Shown piece by piece: positions 56,012 to 64,000 of a stretch of DNA of 64,000 nucleotides (positions are counted from its first letter, which is position 1; each line of letters begins with the position of its first letter). Below the pieces are notes generated by a model, which saw nothing but the letters and a program-made list of their open reading frames with translations, was not told where the DNA came from and did no database searches. The translations under genes and the position numbers were made by a program. The DNA is from Cohnella cholangitidis (GTDB lineage: Bacteria > Bacillota > Bacilli > Paenibacillales > Paenibacillaceae), in assembly GCF_014107495.1 (NCBI RefSeq), contig NZ_CP041969.1, positions 2,691,501-2,755,500 of the forward strand. Direction: 5' to 3'.

Positions 56012-56049
56012 AAAAAGGGCCCAACCCCCTTCTCAGCGAGGTTGAACCC
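56012..56049 (-). terminator. Probable terminator of the DHA2 MFS gene
   Basis: On the minus strand GGGTTCAACC and GGTTGGGCCC pair imperfectly (56017-56049) and are followed by TTTTTGCG. It lies about 90 bases after the stop. Confidence 0.5.
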
Positions 56050-56137
56050 ATAGGTTACATTGCCTTTATGTTATTAAGTTGAACTTAACACCGCTTGCCT
56101 TTGCTGTCAATAGGTTTGCTATCCTCTGCGCTGCGGC

Positions 56138-57661
56138 TTAATGAGCTGCGGCATAAGACTCCATCTCCGCCTTCGGGTCATGCTTCTCGCTGCTCATCAT
56201 GCAAGCGGCGAACACGGCCAGAATCGCCGGGATCAGTCCCCATACGAAAGTATCGGATATCGAGGAAGACAGCCCCCTGGCAACGGAATCCAAGGTCGGC
56301 TCCGGGATGATGGCGCGGGCAGCCGGATTCATAAGAACGTACGGGTCTTTGAAATCGATATTAGGAGCCGGAGCGCCTCCCGCAAAGATATCGGTCAACT
56401 TACGCGTCATGGCATGGCTCTGAAGAATACCGAAGATCGTAATACCGAGCATCATTCCGAGCGAGCGCAGGAAATTCAACGTTGCGGTTGCCGATCCGCG
56501 CTGATTAATCGGTAAAGAATGCATGGCGGCGTTCGTCAAGATCGAGAACGAAGCCCCGATTCCAAGCCCGACCAGGATCATATACAAAGTAATGACAAGA
56601 CGGGAAGTGTCTGCCGATATCGTCGTCAATAAGCCGATTCCCACCGCGAGCAAGATCAAAGTCGAAGCCAAGATCGATCGGTAAGACAGTTTGTTCATTA
56701 CGAACCCGGCCCCGGTTGCGGTTACGACCGTGCCCAGCATCATCGGCAGCAGCACGTAGCCGGAGTTCGTGGCGGACCCCCCTAGGACGCCTTGAACGAA
56801 GATCGGAATATATACCGAAGCCACGATGAATGCCGCTCCGCTTAAGATGGCGATCATATTGCTCGTCGCGTACAACCGGTCCTTGAACATCCGGAACGAA
56901 ATGATCGGTTCTTCGGCGCGCGTCTCCGCCCATAGGAACGAGATTGCCAGAACCGCGAATCCCGCGAATAAGCCGATAATCTGCATCGAGTTCCAAGCAA
57001 ACATTTTACCGCCCAGCTCCAATGCGAAAATGAGACAGACGATCGCGCCGACGAGCGTAGCCGCTCCTAGCCAATCGATACGCTGCTTCGCGTGCTCGAG
57101 CGATTCTTTGTAATATCTGGCGATAAGGTATAACGAGACTAATCCGATCGGCAGGTTGATGTAGAAAATCCATTCCCAGCTAATGTAGTCCGTAATATAA
57201 GCTCCGAGCAACGGTCCGAAAATACTCGACATGCCGAACACGGCGCCGAACAATCCCATGAGCTTGCCGCGCTTATCCGGCGAAACCGAGTCGAACATGA
57301 TCGTAAAAGCGATCGGAATCAAAGCTCCTCCGCCAATTCCCTGAACGGCGCGATAAATGCTGAGTTCGACGATGGAGCCTGCCGTTCCGCATAGGACGGA
57401 ACCGAGCATGAACATGACGATTCCGAATAGGAAAAATCTTTTGCGCCCATACATATCCGACAGTTTGCCGAAGATCGGCATTCCCGCCATCTCCGCCACC
57501 ATGTAGGCGGAAGTAACCCAGACGAACTTGTCGAGCCCTCCCAGCTCGCCTACGATCGTTCCCATAGCCGTAGCCACGATCGTATTATCCATTGAAGCCA
57601 TGAGAATCGACAGCAGCAGCCCGGCTACGATCATCCCCATTTTGTTTTGACGCATTGTCAT
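56138..57661 (-). CDS. DHA2-family MFS multidrug exporter
   Basis: A 507-residue transporter with 14 predicted helices. MDNTIVATAMGTIVGELGG marks the H1 region, GKLSDMYGRKRFFLFG is motif A and AVFGMSSIFGPLLGAYITDYISWEWIFYINLPIG is motif C (drug/H+ antiporters). It is probably a proton-driven exporter. A 28-bp perfect palindrome upstream suggests a TetR-type repressor; none is encoded beside it. Confidence 0.93.
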   Translation of the reverse strand: MTMRQNKMGMIVAGLLLSILMASMDNTIVATAMGTIVGELGGLDKFVWVTSAYMVAEMAGMPIFGKLSDMYGRKRFFLFGIVMFMLGSVLCGTAGSIVELSIYRAVQGIGGGALIPIAFTIMFDSVSPDKRGKLMGLFGAVFGMSSIFGPLLGAYITDYISWEWIFYINLPIGLVSLYLIARYYKESLEHAKQRIDWLGAATLVGAIVCLIFALELGGKMFAWNSMQIIGLFAGFAVLAISFLWAETRAEEPIISFRMFKDRLYATSNMIAILSGAAFIVASVYIPIFVQGVLGGSATNSGYVLLPMMLGTVVTATGAGFVMNKLSYRSILASTLILLAVGIGLLTTISADTSRLVITLYMILVGLGIGASFSILTNAAMHSLPINQRGSATATLNFLRSLGMMLGITIFGILQSHAMTRKLTDIFAGGAPAPNIDFKDPYVLMNPAARAIIPEPTLDSVARGLSSSISDTFVWGLIPAILAVFAACMMSSEKHDPKAEMESYAAAH

Positions 57662-57714
57662 TTCTTATCTTCCTTTCGAGGTCATTTGCGATTTCTAACC
57701 CCATCATAAGCAAA

Positions 57715-57742
57715 GAACACTGACAACTTAGTGTCAGTGTTC
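57715..57742 (-). promoter_or_regulatory. 28-bp perfect palindrome upstream of the MFS gene
   Basis: GAACACTGACA (57715-57725), ACTTAG, TGTCAGTGTTC (57732-57742). The arms are perfect over 11 bases, 54-81 bases before the ATG. Such GACA/TGTC palindromes are typical of TetR-family operators that control drug pumps. It could also fold in RNA. Confidence 0.6.
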
Positions 57743-57849
57743 CGGAGTGCTTGAAAAAAATCTATAAAGTTTGGCATAGCAACGTCTCGGAAGGCCGCCG
57801 TACATCGGTCGGGTAAATTGAAGAGCGAATCCCGCAGCCTCTTTATGCC

Positions 57850-58491
57850 TTACTCCGATTCCGACACGACCGTGAAACGGGAATTGATGTGCTTAGCGTT
57901 CTCGATTTCGTCCACGACCGCAATCGCGTAATCCGCGTAGCTGACATGGCTTTCTCCCTTGGAATTGACGATTAAGTTATCCTGACCCGTCACGTAGGAT
58001 CCCGTACGTTTGCCTTCCGGATTGAAGAACGCCGCCGGGCTGAGGAACGTCCACTTGATACCGGTCGAATTGCGCAAGTCTTCTAGATTCTTACCTTGAT
58101 TAGACGCGGTCGGTTTATAGATATCCGGGAATTCCGGCGTATCGATCAGGCGGACCGTCTTCGCTTCGTCCACGAAGAGGCTTCCCGCCCCTCCCACTAC
58201 GATGACCCGCGTATCGGGAGCGCCTTGCAATGCGGCGATTAAAGCTCTGCCGGCTTCGACATGCAGATGTTCTTGGCCGAACGGAGCGCCGAACGCGTTG
58301 ACGACTGCTTCGAATGCCCCGACATCCTGCGCGGTTAACTCAAAAACGTCTTTCTGAACAACCTTCGCTTTAGGTTCGTTGATCTTCGAAGCATCACGAA
58401 CGATAGCCGTCACTTCGTGCCCTCTTGCCACGGCTTCCTTCAAGATTTCCGCACCCGCCTTGCCGCTTGCTCCAATAATTCCGATTTTCAT
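57850..58491 (-). CDS. NAD(P)-binding oxidoreductase (NmrA/YwnB-like)
   Basis: A 213-residue atypical SDR. KIGIIGASGKAGAEILKEAVARGHEVTAIVRD is the N-terminal cofactor loop; VVNAFGAP and VVGGAGSLFVDEAK match YwnB-like NAD(P)H-binding proteins. It pairs with the Rrf2-type regulator gene upstream on the same strand, as ywnA-ywnB do, and both have the same palindromic operator in front. Confidence 0.88.
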   Translation of the reverse strand: MKIGIIGASGKAGAEILKEAVARGHEVTAIVRDASKINEPKAKVVQKDVFELTAQDVGAFEAVVNAFGAPFGQEHLHVEAGRALIAALQGAPDTRVIVVGGAGSLFVDEAKTVRLIDTPEFPDIYKPTASNQGKNLEDLRNSTGIKWTFLSPAAFFNPEGKRTGSYVTGQDNLIVNSKGESHVSYADYAIAVVDEIENAKHINSRFTVVSESE

Positions 58492-58535
58492 CTTTAAACG
58501 CCTCCTATAGTAGTATTGAATATTATATTCTTTCG

Positions 58536-58556
58536 TTGTAACTATTATAGTTACAA
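58536..58556 (-). promoter_or_regulatory. Rrf2-type operator before the YwnB-like gene
   Basis: TTGTAACTATTATAGTTACAA is a perfect 21-bp palindrome, 45-65 bases before the ATG. A near copy (TGTAATCATTATAGTTACA, 59050-59068) lies in front of the Rrf2-family regulator gene. Confidence 0.8.
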
Positions 58557-58595
58557 CAAGGGCAAAAAAGTAGCGTAACCTTCCTTACGAACAGT

Positions 58596-59033
58596 TTAAG
58601 CTTTGGACTTGATTTGTTCGGCAAGAACGGTAACCAATTCTTCCATCGTAATACCCGCTAGGATGTTCTCCATCGCTTCCTGCGCACGGGCGAGCAACAG
58701 TTGCAAGACGGCTTGAATATTGGCTCCGACCTGGCATTGCGGATTCGGCTCCTCATGAATGTGGAACAGTTTCCCCTCTTCCACGACATCGACAGCGCGA
58801 TAAACTTCCAGCAAATCGATCCCGTCCAAGCTTTTGGCTAGGAACGCTCCGCCGCTGCCCGCGCGAACCGTTACCAACCCAGCTTTCTTAAGTTGCCCCA
58901 AGATCCTGCGAATAATTACGGGATTCGTTCCGACGCTGCCGGCGATCCATTCGGAGGTACAGTGGGTGCTGGGCGAAATCGCAAGCAACGATAAGATGTG
59001 TACGGCTATAGAGAATCGGCTGCTGATTTTCAT
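58596..59033 (-). CDS. Rrf2-family transcriptional regulator (YwnA-like)
   Basis: A 145-residue regulator. The winged HTH is STHCTSEWIAGSVGTNPVIIRRILGQLKKAGLVTVRAGSGGAFLAK; dimer helices follow. Only two Cys are present, not the three of Fe-S Rrf2 proteins such as NsrR/IscR, so it probably senses without a cluster, as YwnA and HypR do. Palindromes before it and the downstream YwnB-like gene suggest self-control and control of the oxidoreductase. Confidence 0.9.
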   Translation of the reverse strand: MKISSRFSIAVHILSLLAISPSTHCTSEWIAGSVGTNPVIIRRILGQLKKAGLVTVRAGSGGAFLAKSLDGIDLLEVYRAVDVVEEGKLFHIHEEPNPQCQVGANIQAVLQLLLARAQEAMENILAGITMEELVTVLAEQIKSKA

Positions 59034-59049
59034 GCTTAACGCCCTCCGT

Positions 59050-59068
59050 TGTAATCATTATAGTTACA
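59050..59068 (-). promoter_or_regulatory. Rrf2-type operator before the regulator's own gene
   Basis: TGTAATCATTATAGTTACA is an imperfect palindrome, 17-35 bases upstream of the ATG. It matches the palindrome before the YwnB-like gene, suggesting autoregulation. Confidence 0.7.
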
Positions 59069-59224
59069 TCATTCCGCATTGTCAACCGAACGTAATATTT
59101 TCATCCTATTGCATTTCTATTTCCAAAGTAGGAGGAAATGGTAGAATATTGTCGAATTTCATCTTTTATTGCACTTAAATCCATCTCTTCCAACCGAGAA
59201 GAACGAGTAACAGTGAGGGATTCG

Positions 59225-61156
59225 ATGAAGCTGGCGAATTGGCCGACGGTTCTGCGACTTTTTACCCTGCTCATTTCGCTTTTTATATTACTTCCTCAGC
59301 TTGCCCTGGCAGAGAGCCAGAGCCGTCCGATCGTTATCCGCGATTGGCAAATCCAGTGGATTCCCGCTCCTGCCTCATCCGACGCCCTCCCTTCCGCCCC
59401 TTCGGCTTCGGGACCATGGGAGCAAACAAGCGTCGACAACCCTTTAACGGTTATTCCTAACGGAATGCAAGGGATGTGGGCGCGTATTTCCGTACCTCCG
59501 ACGGACGAATGGCAACGGCCGGGCTTGCTAGTCGACCGGTTGTACGGTCTTGAGTTATCCGTATATCAGGACGGTCAACTCGTATTTGAATCCAAACGAG
59601 ATTTCAAATTCGACAGGAACAAGCTTCTGCTTCCCATTCGCAGTGCTTCCGTGCCGACGGTTTACGATATCCGCATCGATACGACGAGCGACCGCATAGG
59701 ATTAGCCAGCGATATTCGCATCGACGATTTCGATAAGCTATCCCATCGCTTCGTTCTCAAGGACTTGCCCGATCTATTGCTCGGATCGTCGATCGCCGCA
59801 CTGGCGCTGATCATGCTGATATGCTCGGGATACTTGCGTCGCCAACAGCGAAGTTCATGGATTTCTCTGTGCCTAATCGCCTTAACGACCGGAACTTTAA
59901 TCATAGTCTACTCCCCGCTGCCCTACATTTATCTCAACGAATATGGGGACTTGCTGTTGATCTTATTCGATGTGTCCTTGTTTGTGCTTGTTCCTTCGTT
60001 AAATTATTATATTGACCAAGTTTTCGAAGGGCAATTCTCCTTCTTCACCAAACTCCGGCATTTGCAGACGGGATACTCCATCATCTGCTTGCTCGCCCTG
60101 CTTATCTACACGGCTACGGGAGAACAACATTATGAAATTTCTTATTTGATTCTAAATGTCATTATGGGCGTTCTCATTCTGGTGCAGCTTCCTCTCATTA
60201 TCGTCTTGTCTATTCTGAACGCCAAGAAAGGCAACAAGAATGCCATCATCTTATCGATCGGTTTTATCCTATTCGCTTTGTTATGCACGGTCGATATGTT
60301 GTTGTATTACTGGAGCAACAAAATCTACGTATTGTTCCTATGGAAATTCGGAGTCGCGATCATGATCCTTTCTTTGGTTATCATTCTCGCCAGGCGCATC
60401 TCCGCCGATTACGACAAACTTTTCGCCTACTCCAAAGAACTGGAATTATTCAATCATAGCCTGCAACGTACGGAGAAAATGAAGATCATTAGCGATCTCG
60501 CCGCCTCCGTAGCGCATGAAGTCCGCAACCCGCTGCAGGTCACGCGAGGATTTCTGCAGCTGCTTGCCGTGAAAACCGACGATAAAAGCAAATCGTATTT
60601 TGATCTGGCCGTTAACGAATTGGACAGGGCTTCCGATATCATTACCGACTTTCTAACCTTTGCCAAGCCTGACATCGAGAAGATTACGATCCTTAATTTA
60701 TCGCAAGAGATTAAGAGCCTTGGAGCGATCATGATGCCTCTGGCGGCGATGAACGGCGGAGTTCTTAACTGCAATGTGCAGGATAACCAGTATATTTACG
60801 GCAATTCCTCGAAATTAAAGCAGGCTCTCATCAACATCGTCAAGAATAGCATCGAAGCGATCGGAAGCGAAGGAGTCATTACGATCGGGGTGGCCGCCGA
60901 GGAGGGCGAGGCCGTTGTCCGGCTCGCCGACAATGGAGAAGGAATGGAGGAAGAAGAAGTCGCCAAGCTGGGAGAACCGTTCTTCTCAACGAAAACCAAA
61001 GGTACCGGCCTTGGCTTAATGGTAACCTTCCGAATCATCGAGGTTATGAAAGGTACCATTACGATTCGCAGCACCAAAGGAAAAGGAACCGAATTTATCA
61101 TCCGGTTCCCTCTAGTCGCTAACGATAACCTTTTACCAGGGAAATCTCACGTTTGA
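59225..61156 (+). CDS. 7TM-type sensor histidine kinase
   Basis: A 643-residue kinase from the ATG at 59225 (GAGGG just before); the longer frame from 59138 has no ribosome site. Signal peptide 1-30 (LLPQLALAES). The extracellular part (about 31-185, 7TMR-DISM-extracellular-like beta domain) is followed by about seven membrane helices (about 190-400), then a DHp with DLAASVAHEVRNPLQVTRGFLQLL (phospho-accepting His) and an ATPase domain with GTGLGLMVTFRIIEVMKGTI. No response regulator is adjacent. It converges on the precursor-peptide gene with a 24-base overlap of coding ends. Confidence 0.9.
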   Translation: MKLANWPTVLRLFTLLISLFILLPQLALAESQSRPIVIRDWQIQWIPAPASSDALPSAPSASGPWEQTSVDNPLTVIPNGMQGMWARISVPPTDEWQRPGLLVDRLYGLELSVYQDGQLVFESKRDFKFDRNKLLLPIRSASVPTVYDIRIDTTSDRIGLASDIRIDDFDKLSHRFVLKDLPDLLLGSSIAALALIMLICSGYLRRQQRSSWISLCLIALTTGTLIIVYSPLPYIYLNEYGDLLLILFDVSLFVLVPSLNYYIDQVFEGQFSFFTKLRHLQTGYSIICLLALLIYTATGEQHYEISYLILNVIMGVLILVQLPLIIVLSILNAKKGNKNAIILSIGFILFALLCTVDMLLYYWSNKIYVLFLWKFGVAIMILSLVIILARRISADYDKLFAYSKELELFNHSLQRTEKMKIISDLAASVAHEVRNPLQVTRGFLQLLAVKTDDKSKSYFDLAVNELDRASDIITDFLTFAKPDIEKITILNLSQEIKSLGAIMMPLAAMNGGVLNCNVQDNQYIYGNSSKLKQALINIVKNSIEAIGSEGVITIGVAAEEGEAVVRLADNGEGMEEEEVAKLGEPFFSTKTKGTGLGLMVTFRIIEVMKGTITIRSTKGKGTEFIIRFPLVANDNLLPGKSHV

Positions 61157-61369
61157 TTCCCCATCCGCAACGTCCTCCGGATTGGGAGGAAGGACGAGAT
61201 AGGCCAAGGAAGGGCTCTCTTCAACCACTTTCACTTCGATCTCCGCTGGAACTTCTACGCCGAATGCTTCTTTAACGGCTTTCTTAGGATCGCTTAGCAG
61301 GCTTTTCTTGAAAGCCGGATCTGCCCAAGCCTTTTTGATAATCTGCACCTTCAAGGATTCCAATGACAT
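61133..61369 (-). CDS. NHLP-leader (nitrile-hydratase-type) RiPP precursor peptide
   Basis: A 78-residue peptide from the ATG at 61369 (GGAAAGG about 10 bases before); the TTG frame to 61432 lacks a site. VQIIKKAWADPAFKKSLLSD, the PKKAVKEAFGVEVPAEI stretch and VKVVEESPSLAYLVLPPNPE form the NHLP leader fold (nitrile hydratase alpha-subunit-like). No GG protease site is seen; the short remainder VADGESNVRFPW (67-78) ends in Trp. It lies directly downstream of an isoprenoid-synthase-fold gene on the same strand, so the tail is a candidate for modification (inference). Confidence 0.8.
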   Translation of the reverse strand: MSLESLKVQIIKKAWADPAFKKSLLSDPKKAVKEAFGVEVPAEIEVKVVEESPSLAYLVLPPNPEDVADGESNVRFPW

Positions 61370-61438
61370 GCGGACACGACCTTTCCAATATGTGGTTGAA
61401 TTCCCTCTCATCATATCACGAGGCCGGGACAAAATCTC

Positions 61439-62398
61439 TCATTTTTTTGATATTTTCGACAAAAAGTAGGACAAAGATCCTCCCGATGCCAGTTCAAAAG
61501 TCATCTCTTCCGCCAGTCGGGCATCCCGTCTTATTTCTTCGGTTAAAGTTTGTTGAAAATCTACCAGACTTAAGGGAACGTCCGATATCTCTACTAGACG
61601 TCTCCCATATCCCTCAGAAATCTCCAATAGATGATCGAGCGCATTAGCCCGATAAATCCCTTGCTTCACCTTCCGCTCATCGAGAGGCTGATCGGGAGGC
61701 AAGGAAATTCGTTGCCTAACAAGCGTAAGAAACGCATTGCAGCTCTCCTCCGCAAGATCGTCCCGCCAATCCTTCCAATCGTCGGCCAACTGCAACGTTG
61801 CCAGCACGAGATCGATTGCCGCTTCCAGCTCCGGCAAGCTCTCCCTTCTCCCGGCCGATAGAAGCATGGCCGCTGCGCATAGCTTAACCGGGGCCGACTT
61901 AGCCGCAAGCCTTCCGGGATCGTACGGGTTCGTCGACTGCTTGTTTTCCTGGGACACGGCTACTCCCCAGACTTCCATATAACGCCTGTAATCCTGCCAC
62001 ACAGGGGATTCCGCCGCAAAATGCCGCCCGTAGCGTTGCTGAAATAAGACTTGATAGAGCTGACCGAGCACAAGGGCTTCCCGAACCCCTACCTTGTTGT
62101 TCGACTCGGCTCCCAAATCCATGACGTCGTCCATTAAGAAGTAATGAAGCATGGCAAAGATGTTGCCGATGGCGAGATCCCTGCACAGGATATCCGATGA
62201 CTCGGCAATCCGTTCTTTAAGCCAATAAGGCAAGAGAAAGGTAATGTAGTTCGTGCCTGCGCTGTTATCCTGCGGATTGGCCTTGGCGAGCAATGCAAGC
62301 CCGATCTCGTTAAAGGGCTCGGGAAACCGCGCGGTCTCCGCAGCCGCTTCGGCGAATAGGAATGCCAACTCTTTCTCGTAGCGATCGCGCCATTTCAT
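61439..62398 (-). CDS. Class I isoprenoid-synthase-fold enzyme (polyprenyl transferase/terpene-synthase type, ComQ-like context)
   Basis: A 319-residue all-helical protein with two aspartate-rich, Mg-diphosphate-binding motifs: DDVMD (90-94) in HYFLMDDVMDLG and DDWKD (206-210) in LQLADDWKDWRDD. This fits the prenyltransferase/terpene-synthase superfamily, which also includes ComQ, the enzyme that prenylates a Trp in ComX. It has no signal peptide. ATAGGAG precedes the ATG and an extended -10 lies upstream. The next gene, 70 bases downstream, encodes the NHLP peptide. It could transfer a prenyl group to the peptide or make a terpene; the substrate is unknown. Confidence 0.7.
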   Translation of the reverse strand: MKWRDRYEKELAFLFAEAAAETARFPEPFNEIGLALLAKANPQDNSAGTNYITFLLPYWLKERIAESSDILCRDLAIGNIFAMLHYFLMDDVMDLGAESNNKVGVREALVLGQLYQVLFQQRYGRHFAAESPVWQDYRRYMEVWGVAVSQENKQSTNPYDPGRLAAKSAPVKLCAAAMLLSAGRRESLPELEAAIDLVLATLQLADDWKDWRDDLAEESCNAFLTLVRQRISLPPDQPLDERKVKQGIYRANALDHLLEISEGYGRRLVEISDVPLSLVDFQQTLTEEIRRDARLAEEMTFELASGGSLSYFLSKISKK

Positions 62399-62452
62399 AG
62401 ACTCGGCTCCTATCCCATTCCTTGTATTTATCCATTTTTCTTATTTTCTACC

Positions 62453-62461
62453 ATTATACCA
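62453..62461 (-). promoter_or_regulatory. Extended -10 promoter of the isoprenoid enzyme-precursor unit
   Basis: The minus strand reads TGGTATAAT (-10 hexamer 62458-62453), a consensus extended -10, about 55 bases before the ATG at 62398. No convincing -35 was found. Confidence 0.55.
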
Positions 62462-62526
62462 GCGAGTCCGCTTCTCCGGTTCCCTAAATAGTTCGAAAGC
62501 TTCTTGCTTTTTCTTAATTTTTACAA

Positions 62527-62540
62527 TGCAAACGTTTGCA
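62527..62540 (+). promoter_or_regulatory. Perfect palindrome TGCAAACGTTTGCA upstream of the last MCP
   Basis: A 14-bp perfect palindrome with a central CG, like LacI/CcpA-family operators. It differs from the cre consensus at one position (C instead of A/T). It lies 76-89 bases before the MCP start, so catabolite or sugar control of that MCP is possible. Confidence 0.55.
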
Positions 62541-62615
62541 CCAAACGAAAAACTGAGTTAAAATTGTGAACATAGTTCATATATCGCTATCCGAAAAACA
62601 GAAAGGGCGGCTACT

Positions 62616-64000
62616 ATGAAACAGATAAACGCAAACGGGGTCAAAGTTAAATCCAGCGTTATGTCTAAATTCGGCTTCAGATTGTCGCAACTGAAAGTCA
62701 CTCACCGCATGATCCTGCTCTTGGTGATGTTGACCGTCGTTAACATCGGGGCCGGCGGTTTCGTACTCTATCAGAATAACATCGTCCAGACGGAAATGGA
62801 CAAATCGGACAAGCTTCAGAAGGTTCAAGAACAATACAGCTTGATTTCCAAGAAACTAGAAATGACTACGATAACGTTCGTCGAAATTCTGGAAACCTAT
62901 ACCGCATCGAAAAAAGATACCGTACGAACCAACTTGGAAGAGGTATCCGTCTCGCTCCCGCAATTAGACAGCGATCTGAAAGAACTGGACGTCGAGTTCC
63001 CGGCGAAAGATTTCCGCGATTCGTTCGCCTCGTTGGCAGCCAGATTAACGCTGGGATATAACGCTTTGAAAAAACAACACGACGCCTACGAGATGATCAT
63101 GGAGAAAGCAGTCAAAGATAAAATGCGCCTGGATGTCCTTACTTCTTACTCGGATGTTCTAAGCAAAACCGACATTGATGCCCAGGCGAGATTCGCCAAG
63201 GCGTCGGAATCGCGGGACCAAGCGCTCTCCGAGGCCATCTCCTCATCGAATACAACCGTGCTGGTCAACATCATCGTCCTTGCGCTGTTGCCCGCTCTAG
63301 CGATGACGGGATTAATCTATCAGATCAGAAGAAGCCTAAGCGCCATTACAAAGCACATCGAAGCCTACAAGAACAGCGATTTTACATACGACCGCGTTCT
63401 AACGTCGAAAGACGAATTCGGCATGATCGACCGTTCGCTAACGGATATGGGGCAGGAATTGCGCGGCACCCTTGCTTCTACGGTGTCGGTCAGCGAACAG
63501 GTTCTCGCCGTAGCCGAGCTGATGTCCTCCAGTCTCGCCGATAATAAACAAGCTTCTCAAGCGGCCAGACAAGAGGTCGCCGTCAGTCAGACGCTCGTCT
63601 CTTCGCAGAGCCAATCGAATGCTTCCATATCGGCCGTCACGGAAGAAGTATCCGCCAGCTCCGAGCAAATATCCGCATCCAGCGAATCGATCAATAACGA
63701 TATGAAGAGAATGCGCCAATCTTCCTACGACGGCAAAGAGAAAATGAACGAGATCGCCCATCTCGTTACCGAAACGTCTAAAGAATTCGATCAGTTGTCC
63801 TCCATCCTTCATCTCATGACCGAACGTTACGGCAAAGTTACGCAATTGCTCTCCGGAATTAGCAATATTACTTATCAGACGAACTTGTTGTCGCTTAACG
63901 CCTCCATCGAGGCATCCAGGGCAGGCGCGCACGGCAGCGGATTCGCCGTCGTAGCGGGCGAGATCCGCAAGCTCTCCGGACAGACGGACGGATTATCCAA
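62616..64000 (+). CDS. Methyl-accepting chemotaxis protein (cut by window end)
   Basis: The ATG at 62616 follows a GAAAGGGCGG ribosome region; the frame stays open to the window end (461 codons seen). TM1 is about 30-52; the extracellular part (about 55-205) is helical; TM2 (about 210-233) has [21 protein letters not shown]; then HAMP and the start of the signalling domain, including [31 protein letters not shown] near the hairpin tip. The C-terminus is missing. It is separate from the chemosensory block at 18.7-32.2 kb and probably uses the same CheA/CheW or a flagellar set elsewhere. Confidence 0.9.
   Translation, partial: MKQINANGVKVKSSVMSKFGFRLSQLKVTHRMILLLVMLTVVNIGAGGFVLYQNNIVQTEMDKSDKLQKVQEQYSLISKKLEMTTITFVEILETYTASKKDTVRTNLEEVSVSLPQLDSDLKELDVEFPAKDFRDSFASLAARLTLGYNALKKQHDAYEMIMEKAVKDKMRLDVLTSYSDVLSKTDIDAQARFAKASESRDQALSEAISSSNTTVLVNIIVLALLPALAMTGLIYQIRRSLSAITKHIEAYKNSDFTYDRVLTSKDEFGMIDRSLTDMGQELRGTLASTVSVSEQVLAVAELMSSSLADNKQASQAARQEVAVSQTLVSSQSQSNASISAVTEEVSASSEQISASSESINNDMKRMRQSSYDGKEKMNEIAHLVTETSKEFDQLSSILHLMTERYGKVTQLLSGISNITYQTNLLSLNASIEASRAGAHGSGFAVVAGEIRKLSGQTDGLS

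Noticed and set aside
61370..61432. N-terminal extension of the precursor peptide from a TTG
   Set aside because: There is no ribosome site, and the NHLP family begins at the MSLE-type start used here.
62527..62540. Confident CcpA cre site
   Set aside because: Position three is C rather than A/T. It is kept as a LacI/CcpA-like palindrome only.

Overview
The window looks like chromosome of a Gram-positive, spore-former-type Paenibacillaceae bacterium (Cohnella/Paenibacillus-like, inferred). The signs are an S-layer-homology protein, a copper-amine-oxidase 'stalk' domain protein, a BceRS-BceAB module, CheX-type chemotaxis, lipobox lipoproteins, strong AGGAGG-type ribosome sites with frequent GTG/TTG starts, and moderately high GC. 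No rRNA, tRNA, transposase, phage gene or CRISPR array was seen.

Layout. 1-8400: cell-surface genes (cut glycosyltransferase, SLH protein, an esterase/PQQ-propeller lipoprotein, a stalk-domain protein), an XRE-type regulator and a frameshifted MFS exporter. 8400-18700: rpiA, an orphan soluble histidine kinase, a tandem palindromic repeat array, then a nitrosative/anaerobic-stress-like neighbourhood: an HPP-type membrane protein, a Crp-type regulator and flavohemoprotein Hmp. Hmp and the HPP gene each have a perfect TGTGA-N6-TCACA site. Next come pirin, greA and a MocR regulator flanked by two PNPOx-fold proteins. 18736-35712: a minus-strand chemosensory block (cheX, cheY, a small unknown gene, two MCPs, cheW, cheA, cheR, cheB, a LuxR-type protein, two more MCPs), headed by a multi-PAS kinase/response-regulator pair. 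35900-38900: a cobalamin riboswitch and the cobalt ECF transporter cbiMNQO. 39149-43603: a Bce-type peptide-sensing and detoxification module. 43755-51340: a TlpA-like thioredoxin, csaA, a lysoplasmalogenase-like gene, an aldo/keto reductase, an rlmN-like gene, and a Fur-box-controlled siderophore uptake operon that lacks an ATPase. 51357-59033: redox enzymes, LysR regulators, a deleted SDR remnant, a nucleotidyltransferase, a DHA2 MFS exporter with a 28-bp palindrome upstream, and a YwnA/YwnB-like Rrf2/oxidoreductase pair with matching palindromic operators. 59225-64000: a 7TM-type sensor kinase convergent with a two-gene unit (an isoprenoid-synthase-fold enzyme followed by an NHLP-leader precursor peptide ending in Trp), then an MCP cut by the window end.

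The most novel candidate is the unit at 61133-62398. A nitrile-hydratase-type leader peptide is encoded directly downstream of a class I isoprenoid enzyme with two Asp-rich motifs. The order and the terminal Trp recall comQ-comX, but the precursor is of the NHLP type. It could be a peptide-isoprenoid natural product or signal. The second is the putative Crp-Hmp-HPP local regulon. No function was tested; all assignments come from reading motifs and context.
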